This document shows positions 18,069 through 25,670 of a stretch of DNA of 64,000 nucleotides, piece after piece (position 1 is the first letter of the stretch; each line of letters opens with the position of its first letter). Both the position numbers and the translations under genes were made by a program. The DNA comes from Candidatus Peribacteria bacterium (GTDB lineage Bacteria > Patescibacteriota > Gracilibacteria > Peribacterales > Peribacteraceae). Location of the stretch: NCBI GenBank assembly GCA_023038255.1, contig CP082927.1, forward strand, positions 944,146-1,008,145, given 5' to 3'. The notes under the pieces were generated by a model. It did not search any database, was not told where the DNA came from, and was given only the letters and a program-made list of their open reading frames with translations.

Positions 18069-18725
18069 ATGGCCCTCACCAAGAAGCAGAAATCGGCCCA
18101 GCTCCAGGAGCTCAAGGATAAAATGCAGAAGAGCAGCTCCGTGATGTTCGCTCACTACATTGGACTCACTGTCCACGATGTCAGCGACTTCCGCGATCAG
18201 CTCCGCGCATCCGATGCAGAAATGAAAGTCGCCAAGAAGACCCTCATGCAGCTTGCTGCGAAGGATCTTGGTCTGCCGGAACTGACAGATAAGGCAATTG
18301 AAGGACCTGTTGCCTGTATCTTCAGCTTTTCCGATCCTCTGACAGGCGCTCAGGTTGCATTCAAGTTCGGAAAGACAAACCCGCAGGTTGAACTCATCGG
18401 CGGTATCTTCGAAGGCAAGCTTCTCTCCAAAGAGGAAGCAGTCCGTCTCGCGAAGATCCCTGGCAAGCTCCAGTTGCTTGGTATGTTTGCTGCCATGTTG
18501 AACAGCCCTCTCACGTCGTTTGCTCGCGGCCTCACGGAGCTTGCAAAACAGAAGGAAGCGCCTGCTCCAAAAGAAGAACCGAAGGTAGAAGCAGCTCCGG
18601 CAACGGACGCTCCTGCTGCTGAAACAAAGACAGAAGAAGCAGCGCCTGCAGCAGATGCTGCCCCAACTACAGAAGCCGCACCGGAAACTCCCGCAGCACC
18701 TGCTGCCGATGCTCCTGCCGCTTAA
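18069..18725 (+). CDS. rplJ: 50S ribosomal protein L10 with acidic Ala/Pro-rich tail
   Basis: A 218-residue L10, the base of the ribosomal stalk that anchors L7/L12 dimers to 23S rRNA. The globular N-terminus (1-130) starts ALTKKQKSAQLQELKD and contains the conserved ASDAEMKVAKKTLM segment. The helical L12-binding tail follows. An unusual extension of about 55 residues after residue 160 consists almost only of Ala, Pro, Glu and Thr (for example EAAPATDAPAAETK). Typical L10 is 165-180 residues. It is preceded by its own regulatory leader and followed 38 bases later by rplL. Confidence 0.95.
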   Translation: MALTKKQKSAQLQELKDKMQKSSSVMFAHYIGLTVHDVSDFRDQLRASDAEMKVAKKTLMQLAAKDLGLPELTDKAIEGPVACIFSFSDPLTGAQVAFKFGKTNPQVELIGGIFEGKLLSKEEAVRLAKIPGKLQLLGMFAAMLNSPLTSFARGLTELAKQKEAPAPKEEPKVEAAPATDAPAAETKTEEAAPAADAAPTTEAAPETPAAPAADAPAA

Positions 18726-18763
18726 TTCGTTACATTTTTTAATCCCCTCTACTCCCCCCTATT

Positions 18764-19168
18764 ATGGCTGATACAGCTACCATCGAGCTCACCGCAGAGG
18801 AGAAGGCAGTCATTACCGCCCTCGAAAAGCTCAACGTTGTCTCCCTGAACAACGTCGTTAAATACATGGAAGAAACATACGGTATTTCTGCCGCTCCGGT
18901 CGCTATGGCTGGTGGCGCTGCTGCCGACGGTGCTGCCGCTGGCGGTGCTGAAGAGAAGGCTGCGTACGATGTCGAATTGGCAGAAGCAGGCGCTCAGAAG
19001 ATCGCCGTGATCAAGGTTGTCCGCGAAATCACGGGTCTTGCACTCGGTGACGCAAAGGCAGCTGTCGACGGAGCACCGAAGATCATCAAGGAAGGTGTGC
19101 CGAAGGCTGACGCTGAGGCTATGAAGAAGAAACTCGAAGAGGCTGGTGCAAAGGTGAACCTCAAGTAA
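18764..19168 (+). CDS. rplL: 50S ribosomal protein L7/L12
   Basis: A 134-residue stalk protein that recruits translation GTPases. It has an N-terminal dimerisation helix pair (about 8-38), a Gly/Ala hinge ([19 protein letters not shown], about 46-64) and a C-terminal factor-binding domain with [20 protein letters not shown] and the conserved [16 protein letters not shown]. It follows rplJ in the usual order and shares its transcript. It ends at a clear terminator. Confidence 0.97.
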   Translation: MADTATIELTAEEKAVITALEKLNVVSLNNVVKYMEETYGISAAPVAMAGGAAADGAAAGGAEEKAAYDVELAEAGAQKIAVIKVVREITGLALGDAKAAVDGAPKIIKEGVPKADAEAMKKKLEEAGAKVNLK

Positions 19169-19190
19169 TTCTTCTCATCTCATTGATTCT

Positions 19191-19219
19191 AAAAAGACGG
19201 CCTTCGGGTCGTCTTTTTT
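19191..19219 (+). terminator. Intrinsic terminator of rplJL
   Basis: AGACGGCC / GGTCGTCT stem with TTCG loop, flanked by A5 and T6. Confidence 0.92.
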
Positions 19220-19250
19220 GTGTTATGCAATAATGATAGAATAAGACGCA

Positions 19251-19427
19251 ATGAGCGAAACTCTCCTTATTATAGAAGAAGAGAACCAGACAAGATTAAA
19301 ACCTGTTTTTCCTTTTGATGTGGTAGAAGGCACCTATCATGCAATCGTCGATATACTGGATCTAACGGAAGGCGAAGACGCTATCTTTGAATCAGTGCGG
19401 ACAGGCAATAAAACCGTATCTATTTGA
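19251..19427 (+). CDS. Small acidic protein (58 residues), unknown
   Basis: An uninterrupted frame of 58 codons starting MSETLLIIEEENQTRL and ending GNKTVSI. The composition is protein-like: Glu/Asp-rich, alternating hydrophobic (VVEGTYHAIVDILDL). A possible -10 box TAGAAT ends nine bases before the ATG, which would give an almost leaderless message. It is isolated between the rplL terminator and the promoter at 19447. No family is recognised. The TGA overlaps the palindrome at 19424-19440. Confidence 0.5.
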   Translation: MSETLLIIEEENQTRLKPVFPFDVVEGTYHAIVDILDLTEGEDAIFESVRTGNKTVSI

Positions 19428-19474
19428 CGAAATACGTCAATTTATGTTGACACTGCATATATTCACTGTATAGT
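19424..19474 (+). promoter_or_regulatory. Promoter with upstream palindrome, for the zinc-ribbon gene
   Basis: Promoter TTGACA (19447-19452), 16-base spacer, TATAGT (19469-19474). Just upstream lies the inverted repeat TTGACG-AAATA-CGTCAA (19424-19440), a possible operator. The resulting leader to the ATG at 19591 is about 110 bases and ends in a pyrimidine run. Confidence 0.65.
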
Positions 19475-19590
19475 GACTGCAACAGCTACCTTCGTTTCAA
19501 GTCATACGGCACGACAACCTCACCATAGGCAGTCAAACCAGAGATCAGAAAAGAGGAACACTGTGATTCATTTCTTTCTTTTTTTCTACT

Positions 19591-19887
19591 ATGGCTGATC
19601 AGCAGCTCACGTGCCGCGATTGCGGACAGGCATTTACGTTCACAGACGGTGAACAGGAATTTTACGCTAGCAAGAACTTGAGCGCTCCACAGCGCTGCAA
19701 GAACTGCCGCTCCGCTCGCAAGAACGATCGCGGTGCTATGCGTGAAATGCACGACGCAGTATGTGCCCAGTGTGGCGCAGCTTGCCAGGTGCCGTTCAAA
19801 CCACGTCCGGTTGAGGAAGGCGGAAAGCCGGTCCTCTGCAAGGCTTGTTTCATGGCCAAGCGCGACTCTGATGGTGGCATGGGTTAA
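19591..19887 (+). CDS. Double CxxC zinc-ribbon protein
   Basis: A 98-residue protein with two zinc-binding units. The first has CRDCGQAFTFTDGEQEFYAS followed by CKNC. The second has CAQCGAACQVPFKP followed by CKAC. Both match the short zinc-ribbon families common in candidate-phyla genomes (zf-trcl and the CxxC-x17-CxxC type). The protein is small, soluble and Lys/Arg-rich; nucleic-acid or ribosome contact is plausible but not shown. It has its own promoter and terminator. Confidence 0.88.
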   Translation: MADQQLTCRDCGQAFTFTDGEQEFYASKNLSAPQRCKNCRSARKNDRGAMREMHDAVCAQCGAACQVPFKPRPVEEGGKPVLCKACFMAKRDSDGGMG

Positions 19888-19912
19888 TTCCCCTCTATTG
19901 CATTCAGAAAAG

Positions 19913-19937
19913 ACGCCTCCGCAAGGGGGCGTTTTTC
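19913..19937 (+). terminator. Intrinsic terminator
   Basis: ACGCCTCC / GGGGGCGT stem with GCAA loop, followed by T5. It ends the zinc-ribbon transcript. Confidence 0.9.
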
Positions 19938-19987
19938 GTAGAGGGGGGCCGTGGCATCAGGAAGCCCTTTCTGCTATACTGAGAGTG

Positions 19988-20227
19988 ATGGATCAGATGA
20001 CACCTGCAACACAGACATCCCCCTGGCTTACGATCAGCATCGGTCTCTTTGGCCTGATTCTTGGGTATGTCATTGTGATGGGACAATCCGGAACACTGCT
20101 CTCTGCTTCGAAGAATTACTGCCCCATGAAGCAGGAAGTCTGTACGGGAGAAGGCTGCAATACAAAGGAATGTACCTCCGGTGCGTGCAGCAAAAACTGT
20201 CCGGGTAACTGCAATCACGCTGCATAA
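19988..20227 (+). CDS. Small membrane protein with Cys-rich tail
   Basis: A 79-residue protein. Residues 12-34 form one membrane helix (WLTISIGLFGLILGYVIVMG). The tail after it holds eight Cys in about 33 residues (YCPMKQEVC, GCNTKEC, ACSKNCPGNC), which suggests metal binding or a redox role on one side of the membrane. Two bases separate its stop from the next start, so it is translationally linked to the membrane protein at 20230. No family recognised. The start at 19988 was chosen because the residues before it are encoded by the terminator. Confidence 0.7.
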   Translation: MDQMTPATQTSPWLTISIGLFGLILGYVIVMGQSGTLLSASKNYCPMKQEVCTGEGCNTKECTSGACSKNCPGNCNHAA

Positions 20228-20229
20228 GA

Positions 20230-20667
20230 ATGAACAGACTTTTTCGTTCGCGGCTTTTCTGGATCCCCTTTGGCATCACGCTGATTGTGACGAGTGCATT
20301 TTTTGCATGGCAGCTGGATTTCCTCCAAATGCTCATCCCCGCTCTGCCGGTTCTTCCGCGCACCCCCGCCACCCCCATTGATATCTTCTTCACGATTCTC
20401 CTCGGACTCCTCCTGTCACTCACAGCCGGCCTGATTGTGTGGAACACCCGCGAAGGGAGTTGTCCCAAAGGCACCAAAAGAGCAACAGGTGTAGCGGGAA
20501 TCCTCGGCGCTGTCACACTGTTCTGCCCGGTCTGTCTGGTCCTCCCCGCGTCATTCCTGGGAATCGGCGTCATCATGACATTCCTGACTCCGTTTCTCCC
20601 ACTTCTGCGTCTGATTGCTGTCATTGTCTTGATTGCAGCAGCGTGGATGATGCGACCGCGCCGGTGA
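20230..20667 (+). CDS. Four-helix membrane protein with CPVC motif
   Basis: A 145-residue protein with four predicted membrane helices (about 10-30, 50-72, 88-108, 112-140). The first loop is Pro-rich. A Cys (GSCPKGTK, near 77) and the intramembrane pair FCPVCLVLP (near 98-101) stand out, as in metal-ion or thiol-handling membrane proteins such as Mer-type transporters. I cannot assign it to any of these. It is paired with the Cys-rich protein directly upstream. The pair may act together on a metal or a disulfide; that is inference. Confidence 0.7.
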   Translation: MNRLFRSRLFWIPFGITLIVTSAFFAWQLDFLQMLIPALPVLPRTPATPIDIFFTILLGLLLSLTAGLIVWNTREGSCPKGTKRATGVAGILGAVTLFCPVCLVLPASFLGIGVIMTFLTPFLPLLRLIAVIVLIAAAWMMRPRR

Positions 20668-20672
20668 CGGAT

Positions 20673-20776
20673 AATCGGTTATGAGTGATGGGTTATGAGT
20701 TATGAGGGTAAGGAACTTCTTTTTGATAAGCTATTATTTACGTATCCCATAACCCATAACCGATATCCCATAACCC
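20673..20776. repeat. Word-repeat spacer with inverted halves
   Basis: The left half has GGTTATGAGTGATGGGTT and similar words. The right half has TCCCATAACCCATAACCGAT, which is complementary. A hairpin can form in the leader of the next gene. The ATG of 20777 directly follows the last CCCATAACCC word. Confidence 0.65.
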
Positions 20777-21505
20777 ATGAAGCGCTACCCCGAACTCGAC
20801 ATACTGCGGTCCCTGGCAGTCATCGGCATGATCGTGTATCACGCCGCATTTGATCTGCAGGTTTTTTACGGTGTTGCTATCAATGTGAATCAGGGTGCGT
20901 GGAAAATCTTTCAGGTGACTGTCGCATCGGTCTTCCTGCTGCTCGTCGGCATCAGTTTTGCAATTTCCTACAATCGGACCACTGCAGCAAAGCGCCGGTT
21001 CAAGGTTCTCAAACGGGGGCTACTGCTACTTGGCTGCGGCATGCTCGTCAGCATCGCAACCTACACTGCAGACCCGGACACGTATGTCCGTTTCGGCATC
21101 CTGCATATGATCGGCGTGTCTATCCTGCTCCTTCCCATCTTTGTGCCTCTCAAGCGATGGAATCTGGGGGTGGCAGCCATCTTGCTCGTGCTCTCGCAGT
21201 GGGTCTCATCCATGCGCATTGCTACATCGCTCCTTCTGCCTTTCGGCCTGATGAGCCCGCACTTCCGGACCGTCGATTACTTCCCGCTCATTCCCTGGTT
21301 CGGCGTTGTGCTGATTGGTTTGGTAATCGGCCAAACCTTGTACGTTGATCATCTCATCTGGCGAAAAAACCTCCCGACAATCCTCACCTCTGAATCTCAT
21401 CCCTCAACCCTCACCTCAACCTTTACCATCCCCGGCCGTTACGCCCTCATCATCTATCTTCTCCATCAACCGATCCTGCTCACCGTTCTCTCTATTTTCC
21501 TCTAG
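20777..21505 (+). CDS. DUF1624-type membrane acyltransferase-like protein
   Basis: A 242-residue polytopic membrane protein with about seven helices. The N-terminus, RYPELDILRSLAVIGMIVYH followed by FDL, is the signature of the DUF1624 / heparan-alpha-glucosaminide N-acetyltransferase-like family. The conserved His of YHAAFDL lies in the first helix. Proteins of this family are thought to transfer acyl groups across the membrane onto sugars. The substrate here is unknown. It precedes an LCP cell-wall gene by 38 bases, so a role in modifying a surface glycan is plausible. Confidence 0.82.
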   Translation: MKRYPELDILRSLAVIGMIVYHAAFDLQVFYGVAINVNQGAWKIFQVTVASVFLLLVGISFAISYNRTTAAKRRFKVLKRGLLLLGCGMLVSIATYTADPDTYVRFGILHMIGVSILLLPIFVPLKRWNLGVAAILLVLSQWVSSMRIATSLLLPFGLMSPHFRTVDYFPLIPWFGVVLIGLVIGQTLYVDHLIWRKNLPTILTSESHPSTLTSTFTIPGRYALIIYLLHQPILLTVLSIFL

Positions 21506-21543
21506 CCCTACCCCGGACCCTCACCCTATACTGACCTCCGCCT

Positions 21544-23100
21544 ATGTCATTTACGGTTCGTCGTTTAACAGACGACAAGAAGAAAAAGAGGCGGCCCATC
21601 CCCTGGAAAAAAGTCACGAAGGTGCTGCTGAAAGTCAGCGGCCCGATTCTGGCGTTCAGTGAAATCATGTACGCGCATGCCCAGAAGAAAAGTGAGGAGA
21701 AAGCCAAAAAGAAAGAACGACTCAATGTACTCAAGCGTGTGCTTGTGGTGCTCATTACCGTGCTGTGTGCTGCGCTGCTCTTTGCGGCAACCGTGAAAGC
21801 GCTGGTCAGTCTGAAAGTGCTGAATATCAAGAGTCTGGTGTCTGTCGCTGCATCCGATTTACCAGCAGACGCATACGGCCATACAAACATCCTGCTCCTC
21901 GGAAAAGGCGATGCCGGACACGATGGCGTGGATCTGACGGATACCATCATGATTGCGAGCATCGATCCCACCAAAACCAAGAGCGTCGTGCTGCTCAGTA
22001 TCCCGCGCGATCTGTATCTGCTGCAGACGGAGAAGATGGGCAAAGGCCGCATCAATACCATGTATCGCGATTATAAAGTGGCACTCATCCGTGAGGGGAA
22101 AACCAAAGATGAAGCTGAAACACTGGCTCTGGCAGAAGTCGCGTCGGAACTGGGACGCACATTCGGCATGGAGATTCACGAAGCACTGATGGTCGATTTC
22201 CTTGGCTTTGTAAAGGCAGTGGACGCAATCGGCGGCGTGGATATTGAGGTGCCGGAAGATCTGATTGATACACAATATCCGGCCGATGAAACCAGCTACA
22301 CGACGTTTGAAATCAAGGCCGGCCCGCAGCACCTGGATGGAGAAACCGCACTCAAGTATGCACGCAGCCGCCATTCAACAAGCGACTTCGACCGCTCCCG
22401 CCGTCAGCAGCAGATTCTCAATGCACTCGGCGATAAGCTGAAGGAAGGTGGGGCACTCTCGAAACCCGGCCGCATCCTGGACCTCCTGAAGATTCTTGAA
22501 GAGCACGTCGAAACCACGCTCGCCGTCCGCGAGATGCTCGGCCTTGCGGAAATGGGTGGAGAGATTGACCGCGCGAATATTCTGCCGCTGCAGCTCAATG
22601 ACCAGAACGGTCTGTACGGATCGATGGTCCGCCCGGGCGGCTTCCTCTACACGCCTCCGCGCGCAGAATTCGGTGGCGCCTCTGTCCTACTCCCTGTCTC
22701 GATCCCCCCCATGCCGATCACCTGGAAGCAGATCAATATTCTCGTGGATCTCGTCATTGATAACCGCACCTTCTTTGCAGACCGCACGCCGATTGACGTG
22801 CTGAATGCAGGGGCAGCACCGGGCAGCGGACGCAAACAGAGCGACGAACTTGAGCGGTACAGCTTCACGATCGACAGAGTGGCCAACAGCGACAATGGGG
22901 AAAAGCTGGACCAGTCGACAGTCCGTGCATCGGAAGACAATCGCGAGAAAGCGACCTTCCTCGCCGATCTCCTCAAGATGAAACTGGACATTCTGGCTCC
23001 CGAGGTTGCCGCTGGAATGGACACATCTTCCATTCAGATTCTGCTTGGAAAGGACTATGCTTACACCCCTGTGCAGTCCCTCTTCCAACCCATTCAATGA
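21544..23100 (+). CDS. LytR-CpsA-Psr (LCP) family cell-wall glycopolymer ligase
   Basis: A 518-residue protein. A basic cytoplasmic N-terminus (1-60, rich in Lys) precedes one membrane helix (about 61-86). The LCP domain (about 112-300) has NILLLGKGDAGHDG, the DTIMIAS strand and IPRDLYL, plus the later Arg/Asp residues in ARSRHSTSDFDRSRRQQQ. These residues bind polyprenyl-pyrophosphate. A LytR_C-like domain (about 390-510) ends the protein. The family attaches polymers to peptidoglycan at the outer face of the membrane. The next gene overlaps the stop by four bases (ATGA). Confidence 0.92.
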   Translation: MSFTVRRLTDDKKKKRRPIPWKKVTKVLLKVSGPILAFSEIMYAHAQKKSEEKAKKKERLNVLKRVLVVLITVLCAALLFAATVKALVSLKVLNIKSLVSVAASDLPADAYGHTNILLLGKGDAGHDGVDLTDTIMIASIDPTKTKSVVLLSIPRDLYLLQTEKMGKGRINTMYRDYKVALIREGKTKDEAETLALAEVASELGRTFGMEIHEALMVDFLGFVKAVDAIGGVDIEVPEDLIDTQYPADETSYTTFEIKAGPQHLDGETALKYARSRHSTSDFDRSRRQQQILNALGDKLKEGGALSKPGRILDLLKILEEHVETTLAVREMLGLAEMGGEIDRANILPLQLNDQNGLYGSMVRPGGFLYTPPRAEFGGASVLLPVSIPPMPITWKQINILVDLVIDNRTFFADRTPIDVLNAGAAPGSGRKQSDELERYSFTIDRVANSDNGEKLDQSTVRASEDNREKATFLADLLKMKLDILAPEVAAGMDTSSIQILLGKDYAYTPVQSLFQPIQ

Positions 23101-24002
23101 CGCCGCGGGAAATCATTGCGGAAGCCTGGGCCATTACCACCAAAGAGCGCCCCATCCGGCGATGGGCTTTTACGTCGTCCTTTTTTGAAACACTGCTCGA
23201 TGTAAAACTGCTCGTATACCAGGTCTACTTTGCCTACGAGCATTTCTACGGCAGCGGCGACGCGGGATTCTTCGATATTGAAATCCTCATCTACCAGTCA
23301 CTACCGTTCGGGGTCTTTTTGGCATTCATGATTTTCTTCATCCTGCTGATTGTGGTGGAAATTTTCCTGCCACACCTCTGTACGGGTGCCATCATCGGGC
23401 TGGCCGCCAAATCGTACCGGAAAGAAGATGTGAAAGGCGGACTGGTGCTCGGGCTCTATAACTTCTTTGCAATCTTCGGTATTCACGAATTCCTGGTTTT
23501 GGCCGGCGTATCGACCGTGGTGACTGCATCATCGCTGATTCTGCGCTACGTGGAAGCACCGCTTAGCTACTGGAGCATCTCGATTCTCCTGTTCTTCTTT
23601 GTGCTGAGCAACGTCCTCCGCTTCTTCTTCAGCTTCGCAAACCAGGCGGCCGTCCTCCAGAAAATGAATATTTTTGAGGCGATGGGCAAAAGTTTCAAAC
23701 TGATCGTGAGCCACCTGAGCCACGTGATGTTTTTGCTGCTCCTCCTCTTTGTCATCACGATCCGCATCGTCCTGAATATCGCGATGCTGATCCTCATCCC
23801 CGGCATTATTGTCGCCATCGGCTATCTGCTGGCGCTCTTCATCTCCCCCATTGTGAGCTACACCATCGCGGGCATTGTGGGTGTCGGACTAGTTATTGCC
23901 GCAAGCTATTTCTTTGCGTACCTCCAGGCATTCAAGCACACGGTCTGGACGATTACGTATCTGGAGCTGATCAAGCAGAAGGATCTGGATGAGATTTTGT
24001 GA
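23097..24002 (+). CDS. Polytopic membrane protein, unknown
   Basis: A 301-residue protein with about six membrane helices and two amphipathic N-terminal segments. The region FEAMGKSFKLIVSHLSHVMF resembles the cytoplasmic helices of GDPD-type or DUF975-like integral membrane proteins, but I cannot assign it. Its ATG overlaps the LCP stop (ATGA), so the two are translationally coupled. A role in exporting or anchoring the cell-wall polymer handled by the LCP protein is a guess from context. Confidence 0.7.
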   Translation: MTPREIIAEAWAITTKERPIRRWAFTSSFFETLLDVKLLVYQVYFAYEHFYGSGDAGFFDIEILIYQSLPFGVFLAFMIFFILLIVVEIFLPHLCTGAIIGLAAKSYRKEDVKGGLVLGLYNFFAIFGIHEFLVLAGVSTVVTASSLILRYVEAPLSYWSISILLFFFVLSNVLRFFFSFANQAAVLQKMNIFEAMGKSFKLIVSHLSHVMFLLLLLFVITIRIVLNIAMLILIPGIIVAIGYLLALFISPIVSYTIAGIVGVGLVIAASYFFAYLQAFKHTVWTITYLELIKQKDLDEIL

Positions 24003-24121
24003 GGTTTGTGAGGTGTACGATGTGATCCAGGCGCCGACGTACAGATCATGGGCAACCTCTGAAACCCTGGAAACCTCGGATGCCTTTTCATCAGGGCATA
24101 CTTTGATTAGGATAAACACCT

Positions 24122-24886
24122 ATGTCTCAGACCGTCCTCATCACCGGCGCCACCGCAGGAATCGGCGCAGCAACAGCCGAAACTCTCGCTGCCAACGGTT
24201 TTAATGTCATCATAAACGGGCGGCGCATGGAACGGTTGGAGGCACTTAAAACAAAGCTGGAAGCGCTCCAGAAAGGCCGTGTGCATATTCTGCACTGCGA
24301 CGTCACCGATCGTGCTGGTGTCATAGCTGGTATCACAAACCTGCCGGCAGATTGGAAGAACATCGATATCCTTGTGAATAATGCAGGGCTCGGCCTTGGC
24401 TTGGGACCTATCAACGAAGGCAATCCGACTGACTGGGATACCATGATCGATACGAACATCAAAGGGCTGCTGAATGTCACCCATGCGGTCATGCCGGGGA
24501 TGATCGAACGGAAGAACGGACACATTGTGAACATCGGTTCTATTGCGGGAAAAGAGGTATACGCAGGCGGCAATATTTACTGCATGACCAAACACGCAGT
24601 GGACGCCGTCACCAAAGCGCTACGCATCGATCTCCTCCCCCACAATATCCGCGTCACCTCTGTCGACCCCGGAATGGTAGAAACAGAATTCAACGTCGTC
24701 CGATTCAAAGGTGACCGCGAGAAAGCCAAAGCACGCTATGCAGGACTACGCGTACTGGATGCAGTGGACGTTGCCGAAGCAATTCTCTTTGCCGTCACGC
24801 GCCCGCCACACGTCTGCATCAATGATCTAGTGATCATGCCGACGGCACAGGCAAATACGGCAAACGCGCACAAAACAGAAAAATAA
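24122..24886 (+). CDS. Short-chain dehydrogenase/reductase (YdfG-like)
   Basis: A 254-residue classical SDR. The dinucleotide loop TGATAGIG is at 8-15 and NNAG near residue 90. The catalytic Ser lies in IVNIGSIAGK, and Tyr/Lys in YCMTK. The segment after the active site, SVDPGMVETEFN, is usual for the YdfG/serine-dehydrogenase branch, which oxidises short hydroxy acids or reduces malonic semialdehyde using NADP(H). The Arg in RRMERLEAL after the second strand favours NADP. Substrate is not fixed by sequence. It is a lone gene with a weak AGGA nine bases before the ATG. Confidence 0.9.
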   Translation: MSQTVLITGATAGIGAATAETLAANGFNVIINGRRMERLEALKTKLEALQKGRVHILHCDVTDRAGVIAGITNLPADWKNIDILVNNAGLGLGLGPINEGNPTDWDTMIDTNIKGLLNVTHAVMPGMIERKNGHIVNIGSIAGKEVYAGGNIYCMTKHAVDAVTKALRIDLLPHNIRVTSVDPGMVETEFNVVRFKGDREKAKARYAGLRVLDAVDVAEAILFAVTRPPHVCINDLVIMPTAQANTANAHKTEK

Positions 24887-25041
24887 TACGTACAAAAAGA
24901 TGCACAAGAGTTCTCCACACCCTCTCTGGAAAACTCCTGTTGACTGTGGACAATCGTACACCTATGATGGTGAACGTTCGTCTTCAGTTAAAAAATCATA
25001 AACCTTTCAACCTTCTACTTTTAAACTTTCAAACCCCCAGC

Positions 25042-25647
25042 ATGTCCCTCACTCCCCACCAGCGCACTACGTTAAATTACATCCGCGAATTTCAGCGCAA
25101 GCGTGGCTACAGCCCCTCGCTGTCTGACCTCGCGGTTGCCTTTGGCGTCCGCAGCAAGAACGCAATTGCGAAGGTGGTAAACGCACTCGTACGGGAGAAA
25201 CATCTGGAGAAAGATCCCAAGGGAAGGATTAAAATCTTGGAAAATGAAGATGCACATGACGGCGTCCCTGCATTCAGCCTCCCTCTCTTTGGCCCCATCC
25301 CCGCCGGTTTTGCGGCAGCTGCAGAAGAACAGGCAGAGGAAATGCTGACCATTGAAAACTATCTCGTCCGCGATAAAAACGCGACCTTTCTGCTCCGCGT
25401 CAAAGGCGAAAGCATGCTCGGTGCCGGCATTAACGACGGTGATCTGGTCATTGTCGAGCGCGGCAAAGAACCGAAAGTACACGATATTGTGGTGGGCGTG
25501 CTGGATGGAGCGTACACACTCAAGCGCCTTCGCAAGGACAAGGGGAAGTACTACCTGCAGGCAGAAAACCCTGATTACCCGGACCTGTACGCTATGGATG
25601 AGCTCCAGGTCGCAGGCGTTGTCCGTGGAGTGATCCGCCGCTACTAA
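25042..25647 (+). CDS. lexA: LexA repressor
   Basis: A 201-residue LexA. The N-terminal winged helix (1-65) starts LTPHQRTTLNYIREFQ. The self-cleavage bond is Ala88-Gly89 in GPIPAGF. The serine-lysine catalytic dyad is Ser124 (KGESML) and Lys161 (TLKRL). Stimulated by RecA filaments, LexA cuts itself and releases SOS genes. I chose the ATG at 25042; the 34 codons upstream are low-complexity spacer. It is followed 23 bases later by a Y-family polymerase, giving a compact SOS cassette. No classical LexA box (GAAC-N4-GTTC) is seen upstream; a TGAACGTTC palindrome at about 24972 is the nearest. Confidence 0.93.
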   Translation: MSLTPHQRTTLNYIREFQRKRGYSPSLSDLAVAFGVRSKNAIAKVVNALVREKHLEKDPKGRIKILENEDAHDGVPAFSLPLFGPIPAGFAAAAEEQAEEMLTIENYLVRDKNATFLLRVKGESMLGAGINDGDLVIVERGKEPKVHDIVVGVLDGAYTLKRLRKDKGKYYLQAENPDYPDLYAMDELQVAGVVRGVIRRY

Positions 25648-25670
25648 GACTCTCTTTTCCGTCGATCCCT

